Shown: piece after piece, positions 16,301 through 27,700 of the stretch
How positions within the stretch are numbered: position 1 is the first letter of the stretch
Layout: each line of letters begins with the position of its first letter
Source: Hirudo medicinalis
Lineage: Eukaryota; Annelida; Clitellata; Hirudinida; Hirudinidae
Assembly: GCA_011800805.1 (NCBI GenBank)
Contig: MPNW01000161.1
Span: 307,788 to 371,787 of the forward strand
Length of the DNA: 64,000 nt
Direction: 5' to 3'
Program-made: the position numbers and the translations under genes
Notes under the pieces: generated by a model
Seen by the model: only the letters and a program-made list of their open reading frames with translations
Databases searched by the model: none
What the model was told of the DNA's origin: nothing

Positions 16301-18490
16301 TAATAACATAATAAATGAGTATTGGAAACAAAACAAAATTGAACTAAAATTTAAATTTAATCAACAGAATTGTGCTACCTGAGGATTCCTTTTAAAGTAA
16401 AGATCTGCTGGCGAACATCGGACCCAATCTGCAATTTTTTCTTCCTCATAGTTTTCGAGCAGCATTTCCAATTCTTTTGCTTCTTCTTCAATTCGCTTGT
16501 CATCGAGCGCCTTGTACGCACCTTGTTCAGACGATCTTCTGTAAATATTATTAATTATTTATAATAAATTATCAACAATATAAACTATTTAAAATGTAGT
16601 TGTCACCAAATTAACTGATTAAATGTAATGCAATAGTTTCTTATACTTTTTGAAATCTGCTTCATCATAAGCTTCAGCTTCACATCTCTGTCTTTTAGAA
16701 TTGTTAGAATTATCAAGAGAATGATTCCTGCAGAAAATATATGTAACTGTGAAGATATAGTAAGATCAGCATTTATTATTATTATTATTATTACTACTAC
16801 TACTATTATTATTAATGTAAAAATATACAATGGCCTTTCAAGCCTCTTTAAAAGTTTGTCAGCGTAATGGTGTTCCTGATGCAACTACCTCTTCCTGTGG
16901 TCCCCCACATGTTCTTCATTCCTTTTTCCCTAAAAAATCATGCACAATATTCACTGCAACTCAAATGGAACTGCAGCACAAAGTAGCACAAGTTTTCATA
17001 GAAATAACATATTCACTCAATTTTAGGTGATTCTTCCTCATAAAATACACTTACATCATTATCCCTGGACTTCCTTTTGGGACTTGAGCCAGAAAATGAG
17101 GGTTGTTGATTAAAATATTTACCCTGGCTTCTCGTGCAACTGTCAGATGCTTGCGGGTCGTGTCTCTTCGACCTCGGATTTTTGTCATCATTTTCAGTTG
17201 GAACTTTAATCGGGCCATTTCTCAAACTTGAAGGATTTCTACTAAAGTCAGACAATGAGGAGGTTCTGCCTGATGTCCCAGGATGGAATATATATGATTG
17301 CGGTGGCCTTAGCAAGTCGTCGTGATTAAATGGAATTGCCGCTTCATGAGGCTTGTATTCGATTGGACACCTCTGCCCATCTTGCAAATACGGTGGTCTG
17401 GGAGGCCCTACAAACATGGAGTTGCTTTCCATGGGGCAGTTGTACCTTGTCCTCTCCATAGGCACTGCACAGCCAAGTCGTGGAAGAGCCGGATTGTAAA
17501 ATCCCCTATCAGGTCTTGGAAATGGTGGTGGTTGATTGTAAAAGTTTCCGAAGTTTGGTCCCTGGAATCTTTGATCGGGTAATCTAGGGAAGTTGTTATG
17601 GTGGTATGGAGGGACTGGGGGAAAATTCATTGGTAAATTATGCATTTGTGGTGGAGGCATCATGTTTGGAAACTGTAACAAAATAATTTTTAGTTTATTA
17701 TAATTTTGTTGACAAAGCAGGAAGGCCATATTAAAATATATTCCCTTTAAAATTGGCTTCATCATCCTACAGCTTCCATGCAATCCCCCACTAGCAATTG
17801 CACACTTAAAACACTAATTAACACCAGAAATTGTTCACATCAGCTCTCAGTGTTTAGGTTGTCATGAAAATTTCATCATCAACCCAGTTTAATTACTGGA
17901 TTACTGCTTTAATTGGATTTAATAATGTACAAGAGTGGAGAAGCATCTCCTTAGTGCACAGAGATTGCAAAGAAAGCAAATAGTCGAATTAGAATGATAA
18001 AGAGAACAATAGTAAAATGGGGACTAAAAAAATCCAAAGACTTATAAAGATTTAGCAAGACCACATCAGGTGTGGAAGGTCCACACTTTAATGGAAGATT
18101 TTGAAGTCACAAAAAGAGCTTCTACAAAATGATGTGATGGCAGGTTAAATAGGAAATAGGAAACTTGAAAAATAATTAATTTAGCACAAGTATGGCTTCC
18201 CTGTTAAATAAATTAGATAAGGAAATCATCCATATAAAAACAATAATTAAGTTTAATACAGGCCCAATTAAATATGGATATCAAAAATTAAAAAAAGGTG
18301 GTTATTAAGTAGAGCTCAGTCTTAACCACCACGAATATTGTTAATTAATATTTGAAGTCAAATGTGGTCTCTAGAATAGATTGAACAGTATCTCCTGAAC
18401 TACACTCATCTTACAAAGTGTAACCACCTGATTCTGAAATCTGGGATCATATCCTGATGGAGCCCCATATCCAGGCCCCTTTCCATACAT
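10336..18490 (-). CDS. DROSHA: Ribonuclease 3 DROSHA, Microprocessor nuclease
   Basis: Nuclear class II RNase III that, with DGCR8/Pasha, cuts primary microRNA hairpins. Many exons on the minus strand. Exon 1 (18428-18490) begins MYGKGPGYGAPSGYDPRFQN and ends at CAG/GTGG. The exon at about 17050-17670 is proline-rich (MMPPPQMHNLPMNFPPVPPY). The central domain spans about 16.5 to 13.3 kb and includes an acidic serine-rich patch near 15850-15940 and MTHPSFRMNYGTNPDHARNS. RNase III domain a is at about 12870-12960 (HYERLEFLGDTVIEFLS). Domain b is at 11392-11817 (HNQTLEFLGDTILQF, YLFKHFPDHHEGHLT, DILEAFIGSLYVDQGL), with the acidic catalytic residues E/D present in both signature motifs. A double-stranded RNA-binding domain follows (about 11180 to 10650: DWNDAKSQLQQCCLTL, YHVAVYFRGDRLATGVGHSI). 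A basic tail follows, ending MQSSRQ. Domain order matches animal Drosha (about 1,370 residues in human). Confidence 0.95.
16774..16816. repeat. ATT/ACT microsatellite in a DROSHA intron
   Basis: Run of ATT units switching to ACT units and back again, about 40 bases, lying between coding exons of DROSHA. Confidence 0.8.
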
Positions 18491-19065
18491 TTTTAACGCT
18501 TCCAATACCGCCGCGTTAGATCATGAACATGTTTACATCTGCCTAATAAAGAAACTAATAATATTTTAAATGATATGTATAACTATAATGTTTAAATAAA
18601 TACAAAATAAATAAATTATATGATAAATGGTAGGCCGTAATATTGTTTAATGAAAAAATAAAGTAAGCTTTATCAACTAAGTAGAGTGAAGAATTGGACA
18701 AAATCTCATCTAAAATTCAAATATAAATTGTTCGTTTTGAAGAACATTTCAGCTGTTTTCTATTGGGCAAATCTTCACCTTAGTTTTCCAAGATTCTTCG
18801 AAGTATATATAAGTGAGTTTTTTGCTTGAAAGTCTCGAAAGGGTTATGCACATTCCTCTACAAATTCACTGGTGAACAAGATTCAAGCTTAATTAAATTT
18901 ACAAAAGCGGGAGGAAGCGAAAATGCTTTTTAAGCCTTTTTGAAGCCTCTCACTTCCAAGCATCCAGAAAACTTCTAAACTTCTAAAAGTGAGGGAAAAT
19001 GTAGATCAAGTTGGCTCTGGATAAGTAAAAATAGAAAAAGTCATAAAATGGCGTCCGTAGCCAGT

Positions 19066-19272
19066 TGGGGAGACACCCTCGACCAGGGCCGAGAGGGGGA
19101 GGGCAGGGAGCCATGTGCCCAGGTACCAGGCATATTTTGGGGGCCCGCCCAAGTTTTAAAATATTAACATTTTACAATCATGACCTTTTGTTGCTTTTCC
19201 ATTACCGAATTGACATAGGGCCCGAAATTTCTGACGGCGGACCTTCTCTCTGCTCATGGTTATCAACCTCCC
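19066..19272 (+). repeat. Interspersed repeat, copy 1
   Basis: This stretch (GGGGCCCGCCCAAGTTTTAA, then TTGCTTTTCCATTACCGAAT, then GGGCCCGAAATTTCTGACGG) is matched, in reverse orientation and in the same order, by the sequence at about 26506-26716. It is GC-rich compared with its surroundings. No coding capacity seen; a dispersed non-autonomous element is likely. Confidence 0.65.
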
Positions 19273-19514
19273 ATCCAGTGGCGAATTTCTGAATAAATTC
19301 CTGGATTTTTAAAATGACGGTTAAAGCTAAAAAAAAAAGTGGCACAATATCCCTTCTAATTTTACATGAGGCTCGAAAGTTGGAATATTGAGTGAGACAC
19401 CATTGTTGATGTTTGGAAATTTTCTAATCTCAGGCTTTTAGTAATTTTAAAAATCTTCTGTGAAACTCCTGATAGTGTAATTTAATCCTCTACAAAAAAA
19501 AAGGCTGGAACAAT

Positions 19515-19640
19515 ATTAGGATCAGAGACGTCATTTTTGGGGCGACATTTGGTGAGAAGCACAAAAAGGTCATCCATCAGGTTGAAGTTTCCCTCCCCTC
19601 CTCCACCGGAAAAAACTGAAATGACGTCCCTGATTAGGAT
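19515..19640. repeat. Short repeat bounded by inverted GACGTCATTT motifs
   Basis: The left end reads ATCAGAGACGTCATTTTTGG and the right end, on the other strand, ATCAGGGACGTCATTT. The interior is pyrimidine-rich (TTTCCCTCCCCTCCTCCACC). A related block lies near 27765-27860. May be a small foldback (MITE-like) element. Confidence 0.4.
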
Positions 19641-19733
19641 GGATGGGAAAATAAATGACAAAATATTTTTAAATTTTAATTAGTTGAGCTTAATAAATAC
19701 CTAAAAAAAGTAATAAATTATGTGACCCTTCAC

Positions 19734-19910
19734 AGCAGGTTGGCCGAATGGGTTACGTTCCTGCATACGGCAGTAATGGCAACAGTCGTAATGTGTCGCG
19801 TTCGAAACCCAGCCTGCACTGCCGCAAACGCCCTTGAGAGGGAGTGCCATATAAATGGTTAACAAAAACGCCTCTGACGCTATGCATATGGCGCTGTATA
19901 AATGAACTAC
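19734..19910 (+). repeat. tRNA-derived SINE (Ser/Leu-like head)
   Basis: The 5' part (19734-19826) resembles a tRNA: GCAGGTTGGCCGAATGGGTT holds an A-box-like block, GTTCGAAACC is a B box, and the ends GCAGGTTGG and CCAGCCTGC pair (one G-U). The anticodon arm is degenerate and a long insert is present, so this is not a working tRNA. It is followed by a non-tRNA tail with CTTGAGAGGGAGTGCC and TGGCGCTGTATAAATG, typical of SINE architecture. Confidence 0.6.
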
Positions 19911-20271
19911 ATTTACATAGCCTATTGCCGATGCATATTAATTAATTAAATAAATTAACTTCACTTGATGGCTATGTTTTGTCAGAGTTACGGGTTTAAT
20001 CTAAACAAAGGCTTCCAAATAATTTTTATTGAATAATATTAAGAAGAAAAAATTTGACATGGCAATCAAGTTTCCATGGAAACCATAAAGTTGGCGATTT
20101 GATATTGTTACACTGCTTTTCGACAATGAGTTGTAAAAATCGTGAATTTTTGGGAAATCTGCCTGGTTTTCTTGGAATAGTGAGATCAATAATCTGTTTT
20201 GTGTCGTGCAAAAAAAGAATTAACTTCAAAATGTTTTAAAGATTACGAACACGTTTGAGAGAAATTGTTTT

Positions 20272-23189
20272 ATGAATAACTTGCAGATTCCTCGAAGAGA
20301 CAAGAAAAGTTTACCAGAAGATCTAAAGAATAAGAATGTCTTTGAAGAAAAGCACTATCCAAGAGTTACCAAGGGGCAATGGGACGAATATTCTCAAAAG
20401 AAGATCGATGCAATACTCGTAGAAAAAAGAGTCGAGGAACTGTTTTGTCAAGCCAGTGCCCAATTGAGAAAAAGACAAGAGAAGTTGTTAAGCTTTTCTT
20501 ATTGAAAATGATGTTTTAGCATTTTTATGGATTTCAGAAAGTCCACTAACAGTTAACAATTTTGTTTGTAATCACATTAAATTAATGTTTTTATGTATTT
20601 ATGCTATACTCATGTTCATACATATTAAGCAATATCTGCAAGTTTGTTTTGATTGAATGCAAGATAAATTTATATCAGGTTTGGTTAAGACTTACCATAA
20701 GCCAGTTTTGTTGTTTTTTTACTTAAATTTTTTATTAATTAAATTGTCTGATTTAGCAAAATTCTATGAGATATGGTTTTAAGATGTTGAACCACAATTT
20801 TTCTAATTGAAATTGATGATACTTTATTTGTTATTGCTCATTTTCTTAAAAAAAGACTCAGAGAATGCTTGAGAAATGAGGAGAACATGTACTTAGCAGA
20901 ATTATCTCAACTTGAAGATCCAGTTACGGAGGGAAGAATGAAACTTCGTGAAAAGTTTTGTTGTCTGTCCAAACAAAGAGAAGCTGAAAGAGTGGCGTTT
21001 GTGCAGGAGAAATATGAGCAGAGATTTAGGTACTTCAAAATTTTGAATAACTTGCAGGAAATGATTAGTAAAGTTATGTTCAATGATGTTCAGGAATATT
21101 TTTTTATACATTTGCCTTTGCAACACAGATTGTGTTTTTCTCTACAAATATAAAAGTTGATTCATTCAGTACATCAGTTTATATCAATTCCATACACAAT
21201 TAGTCTGTGAAATACCAATAATTAGGACCAATTGTACACAAACAAACATCTTGAGCTCAACAAACAAATTTTAGAGAAAACAGTGAAGAACTTCGAAACC
21301 TTATCAATTCTGCTGAAAAGAGATCTCTGGCAGAAGAATACAAGGAACACATCCATCAGAAGAGAGCCCTGGAAAACCTGAAAATGGAGGAAGAAAAGAT
21401 TTTCTTGGAATTTTGGCAGAAAGATTTTGAGGAGAGATCAAAGAGAGAAGATGAAGATCTTATGAAGAAGCGGGAGTTGAACATGGCCGCCTTCGAAGAA
21501 GTAAAGCAGCAGATCTTAGAATTAGAAAATCAAAAAGAATGTGAGAGATTGGAGAAGGAAGAGGATCTGAGACTTATGGTTTGTAGTTTGATCAGAATAA
21601 TTTTATTTCATTTATCATCATTCATCCTTCAATCAAAACATTATCCAGGAAGAAGAGAAGTGTCAGCTCCAGCTCGAAGAGGAACAACGACTTGAGGCCA
21701 AAAAGAAGAAGCGCAAGGATTTGCAGGAAGAATACGAGAAGTTTATGGAGGACAGGAGGATTCAAAAGCAGAAGGAACTTGAGAATTTCCAAGAGTTTGA
21801 CAATGTTCTCATCAAAAGACCTGCCGAGCACGATGAAGCATCCATTGCTCGAAATAAGAAAGAGAATAAAGTGAGTTGATCTAAAGTCAAATTCGGTATT
21901 TACTGGTGAGGCATTATTATTGTTGTTGTTTTTGTTTTTGTTGTCATTGTTATTGTCAATATTGTTGTTGCTGTTATTGTTATTGGGCCACAAAAGTAGG
22001 ACTCCTGTCCTCAGCAGATGATTACAAGGTGACTACAGCCTTGACCATGAACATCACCCTTGGTGGTGTTGCAGCTGTTTGGAGAGGGTGATGTTCGAAA
22101 TTATGGTGGGTGAATAATAGGGGGGTTAATAAATATCTATTAAGTCATATTTTGAAGGTTTTAAACAATTGAACATAACTACTGCATGCTTAACTCCTTT
22201 GCAGATGGCATTGAAGTTGGAGCAGGATTGTTTCCTGGAGTACCTGAAGTTTGTACGTGAGGAGAGACTGAGGCAGGAGAGAATGGATGAAGATGTCTTC
22301 ACGAGGGAAGCGGACAACATCTGGGAGAAGAAGAGAGAGGTCTGGCTGAAAGAAAAGAAATTGAAAGATAAACTCATGAAGGAGATCAATGAAGATAGGA
22401 GGAAATTGATTGATGAAAAGTGTTTGTATGCCATTTTGTTATTTTTTAAATAAATTATTATTGTTATTGTTGTTATTATTATCATCACCATAATCATCAT
22501 TATTATTATTATCAACACCATTGTTATTAATATTATTGTTACATAATTGTCTTTCTCATTTGATGAACAAGGATATATCACCCATATTGGATGACCTGCA
22601 GTGATTAAAGGCTTAATAAAATTTAATTGAACTTCATTCGCAAGTTAATCGAATTTGTTATATTTAAAAATATTCTGAGTAATTATTTCGTTGCATTATT
22701 ATCATTATCATTATCACATTATCATTGTAATTATTATCAACAGAGTAGTTCAATTGATTTGATAATTATTCAATACAGCGATAATTAAGCAGCAGTAATA
22801 TGTTTTACGATTTAACAACTTAAACAGTCGAGAAGAAGATGAAGAGACTCTCATTGGATGAGAATGAAGCTGAATTGGAGAGGAAAGAGGTGGAGTTGGA
22901 GCTCAAGTTGGAGGAGGCAGAGAAGCAGATGTTGCAGAAGAAGAAGGCAGACTACAGGGAGGCTCTCCTGAAGCAAATTCAGTACAAAAAAGATGAGTTC
23001 AGGAGGAAAGTTGAAGAAGAACAAATAGTGGTGGCCCTGCAGCAAGAGGCCGATCGTGAATATTCTGCTAAAGTTAACGATTTCAAGAAGAAACCTCCAC
23101 TGCGTCGCTTGCACCCTCTCAGGAGACCTGAGTGTTTTGGCAAACTCTCAGGCGGATGCCCGCCGGGGAGGAGTGGCACGCTCAATTAA
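20272..23189 (+). CDS. CFAP53: Cilia- and flagella-associated protein 53 (CCDC11)-like coiled-coil protein
   Basis: Coiled-coil protein of the trichohyalin/plectin-homology group; CFAP53 is a microtubule inner protein of motile cilia and is needed for left-right patterning in vertebrates. Six exons are visible: about 20284-20490, 20856-21028, 21274-21578, 21650-21870, 22205-22421 and 22828-23189. Diagnostic stretches are RVEELFCQASAQLRKRQEKL, LRNEENMYLAELSQLEDPV, REKFCCLSKQREAERVAFVQ and KYEQRFRENSEELR, which follow the order in vertebrate CFAP53. The last exon keeps the basic HPLRRP motif near the C terminus. The exact start is uncertain: ATG at 20272 sits just before a possible acceptor (CTTGCAG), so the first coding exon may lie upstream. 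A TPH-domain relative such as TCHP is less likely. Confidence 0.82.
21906..21985. repeat. TTG-rich simple repeat in a CFAP53 intron
   Basis: Imperfect run of TTG/TTA units between two CFAP53 exons. A similar TTA/TCA-rich run lies at about 22450-22530 in the next intron. Confidence 0.7.
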
Positions 23190-23805
23190 CATAATTTATT
23201 TAATGTTTGCTCAATTCGTTAACTTGCTACGATTTGTACGAATTGTTACATTTTGAGATTTAATTGAACTTCAAAGGTTACAATTGTTACAGTTATATAT
23301 TAAATGAATGATATTAACTTATATATTTACTATTATTATAATATTATATGAATGAAGTATATTCAGTCATTCATTTATTTTTCTACCAAACCCCAACAAT
23401 TACAATTGTTACTATCAACACGAATTCTAGTTCGTTTTATTTTACGGTTTTCTTGTCAACTTCATTGTAGAAAATCGTCGCAAGTGTTAAAATTATTTTT
23501 AGAAAGTTTATGGAAATTCCTTTAAGGCTTCAAATCTCTCCTCCTTCCGCTTAGGGTCTCAGGAGAAAAAAAATCATTTGAGGAAAACTTCATCGAAGAT
23601 TCGTTATGCTAAAATGTACGTCATGCAATTTAATTATATTCGACTTAGCAGCAGTTTACTTTCATTCGTGCGCAATCTTTCGCTAAGAATTTTATTTATT
23701 TATCTTTTTGCTGCTAACAAGGCATTCTTTAGAGCCGTTCTATTTTAAGAGCAAATATCGTAGCGAACTAATGATTCGGAACGAGAAATAATAGTCCAAA
23801 GAGAA

Positions 23806-24007
23806 TGTGTGACCCGGTGTTGATGGCTGGCCCACGTGACAGGTCGCTATCAACTCCGGGCCTGGGTGCTCCACGTGATGCGCCTGTAGACAGAGCAGAT
23901 TGCGTTTAAATTTGGATGAACTTGTCAGAGGATGCTAACTGATCAGACGCTTGCGTCCAATAAATCCTGGTCCTCGTCACTTCGCTCCATCGAGCCTGGC
24001 GCTTACA
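23806..24007 (+). mobile_element. Possible solo LTR
   Basis: A GC-richer block that starts TGTGTGACCCGGTGTTGATG and ends CGAGCCTGGCGCTTACA, so it has TG...CA ends. An AATAAA signal at about 23960 is followed by CCTGGTCCTCGTCACTTCGC, as in an R/U5 segment. Two CACGTG boxes lie at about 23832 and 23872. I could not find an exact target-site duplication, so the ends are uncertain; it could instead be an upstream regulatory block of MEF2. Confidence 0.35.
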
Positions 24008-24753
24008 CTGTGCGCCTCCGATAAGAATACCCAGTTCCACTTAATAGTCTAACATTTTTCCACCCTTATCTCTCCAGCTTAATTTGATCTCGTAAACTCT
24101 GCTTTCCCTGTGTGACTGGTCGTGCATTCTCATCTCTGAAACCTCCCAACAGACATGAACCGGAGATTTGCAAAATGACTGCAAGCGAAACTGGATTATA
24201 CTTGCTAATGATGGTCTCAGTTGTAAGCATTTGTCGCAAGAAGTGAAACTACTTATCGGAAAATTCATTTTAATCATCAAGTTAAATCCATTACATCAGC
24301 AATAATGACCGACGCAGTGCAAGCGGTGTTGAGCAAAATCAAGCGATATGTGAAAATATTTTCAAGGACACGAGTTTTGCAAGAGAGTGGAAGAACTAAT
24401 GAAGGAACAATGTATTGTCAAACATAAACTGCTTCCATGCTTGACCAATGAGAAGAAAGTTCCTCGCCTCACTGAAAATGTCCATCCAATGGCATTTCAT
24501 CCTTCCTTTTATTATGCATTTGATTGGTTCACGAAATGTTTTTAAAAGAATTTGCTCTTTGTTTAAATGATTGAAAAACCATTGACAACAAAGTTAATTT
24601 CAGTGAGTTTCACTTCCTTTAATGAATAAAATAAAAAATAATGTTAGTTTATTGAATCTAATTCTAATAAACTTATGAATATATTTTTACGACTCTCAGT
24701 CGATATTTGTCAAAATTGATTCAAGTATCAAGAAACGACAACTCCACTCACTC

Positions 24754-27700
24754 ATGGGTAGGAAGAAAATACAAATATCGAGGATTGAAGACGAACGCAA
24801 CAGACAAGTATATTTTTTAAATATTGTAAAACTTATTTAAATTAAGCGATAATTATTCTGTTTTCTTAGGTTACCTTCACGAAACGCAAATTCGGTTTGA
24901 TGAAAAAGGCCTACGAGCTGAGCGTTCTTTGCGATTGTGAAATAGCCTTGATCATGTTCAGCAGCGCTAACAAGCTCTTCCAGTACGCCAGTACCGACAT
25001 GGACAAAGTACTCCTTAAGTACACAGAGTACAGCGACCCACACGAAAGTCGAACCAATAAGGACATTGTCGATGTAAGGCGATTGGTTCTTAAGAATTTG
25101 TCGATTTCTCATCCTCAAATTTTTCATCTTTAAGATGCTTAAGAAGAAGGAGATCAGAAGAGATGGAACTGAAGATTTATCACCGGTAAAAATATTAAAA
25201 AATAAACTTTAAATTTGTAAATAATAAAAAACAAATGTTTAATAATATTTTACATTGAGTAGGACAAATAACGTTTAGTGAACTTAAAAGGATTTAAATG
25301 GCCTCATGAATATTCATCAGTGCTTGGAGAGAGCAGCAGAGTTTAACGAAAGTGAAGGAGGGAACCAAGCAGATAGTTCTTTGAATTTCAGTCACCAATG
25401 CTCCATTCAGAGGAGATGTTCGCACAACATGAACAGATCTACAAGTTACGACAGGGTCTGAAAATAATTACGATTATTGATGCAACCTACTATGTAATAG
25501 TTATGCAATATGTCTGCTGATTAGTTTGCCGATGCCAATAAAATGACAATAAAATTGACAATCACAATTATCGCTTGATCGCCATTTTATTTCTAATTGA
25601 TTAATTTCAAATGAAGTCTCAAAATTGAATACAAACTGATTGTTGTTTATTTATTAACTCTGGGGAACCACTGCAATAAATACCCAAAATTAAAATTATC
25701 CGTAGCATTTTTGCAATTTTGACACATTTGGAAATTCTTGAACCCTTCAAACTAATTTATTTACCTTTAATGTCCTAACCCATTATAAATAATGTTGTTC
25801 AGATGACAAATCTTATTGTACAGATGACAAATGTTATTGTACAGACGACAAATGTTATTGTACAGATGACATATCCAACTTCTCCTATGTCCGTCCCACT
25901 ACACCACCACAACACTTTCCATCCGGGGAGGCATAATTTCCAGCAACAATCGCGTCCATTTTACCACCACCAGGTCAACCAGTACGGAAGCAATCGAATG
26001 CTTCCATCCAACACTCCTGGTAGCATGATGAGTTGCAGTCAGAGAAACAACTCATTTCTGGTGCCCCAACACGGCAGACATTATAACTTCAACAACTTTT
26101 ATTCCTCCAACAACACTCAACCTTCTTCTACTTCAAGACCCCCCTCCACCAGCGGTCTCATCGATTTGAGCTTCTCCAGTGGATCCTGCAATCAGCCGCT
26201 CACCATGGCAACCACGAGCGCCAGTTGCGGGAAGATGGCGTCGTCTTGCAGTTTCCAGCAAAATCGCTTGAGTTGTTCCTACAGGAAGGAAAGTCAGGAA
26301 GAACCAAATAAGAAGAAGGTTACATTTTATAAAAACATTAATATTTAAATGAGCTTATCTATCACATGAAACAGAGAGTTAAAAAATTAATTAAACTTAT
26401 ATTTTATATTAATAATAACAAGTCACCCTTTAGTTTTGTCATAAAACATAAGATGTTATCATTAGCAATAATAATAATAACAACATTAATAATAAACAAC
26501 CAAGGCCACCGGCAGAAATTTCGGACCCCTAGGCATAACGGCCATGTCAATTTGGTAATGGAAAAGCAAAAAAAGAAGGTCACGAATATAATTACAATAA
26601 TAATTATATAATTATATTGTAGTAAATTTATGGTAATATTTTAATATTTCAAAACCCGGGCCCACAAAAGTGCCGAGTCCCTGGGCACCTGCCCCCGCCT
26701 TTTTGGCGGCCCTGAAGACACAACAACAACAGCTACAGCTATAATAATATTAGTACAATTTATAAAAACTTATTATTATTATTATTATTATTTGTTTATT
26801 AACAGCAACAGGGCGAACCACTCGCCAATTCACACAATGCACAACACGAAAAACAAGCGAAATCAAAGAGAAAAAATACGAAACTACAAAATCGAATGTT
26901 GTAAACCTTGTCTCCATAAAAACTACAAGCAATTTCAAGTTGGAAGTATTTTTGGACTTTAACCATTTCTTGTGGAGGGAAGTTTGATATAAGCCCAATG
27001 AGCTACTGTGGTCATACCCTCTTATTCTTTTGTCTGGTCAAAATATTATTTATTATTATTTAATATTAACAACAACAACATGTATAATAATAATAATTAT
27101 TATTAATATATTAATATTATAGAAATATCATAATAATATTATGTCATATAATATTAATAATTTTATTTTTTTTTATTTTTTATTACACATCAAACTGATA
27201 GTATTATTATTATTATATTATATTATTATTATTAATTTAATATATATAATATGTATAATAATAGTAAAAATAATATTATTATTAATTATTATTATCATAA
27301 AAATATTATGTTATATAATAATATTATATATTATTATTAGTAGTAGTAGTAGTATTATTGTATTAATAATATTATTTATAATATAATAATTAATTAATAA
27401 TAATTTTAATAATAGTAATAATTAATTAACAATTCAAATAATATTAATTTAAAAAAATAATAATATTATTTGTATTATTAAAAAATTATGTTATGATATG
27501 TTATTAAAACATTAGTGCTGATCTTTAATGCAACACAATTTTCATGCCAATGACATTTAAACGAGATAAATGTTGTTATAAAAGGTTTATTTAAAAAATA
27601 TTCTTGAAGTTATGCAGCTGATTTTACAAATAAATATCCATCATTTTATTACATTCGGATCTTTAGAAGTCCTTCTTAAACTCATTGGAATGAAATACAT

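Noticed and set aside
19734..19826. Functional tRNA gene
   Set aside because: Box B and end pairing are present but the anticodon arm is degenerate and a SINE-like tail follows.
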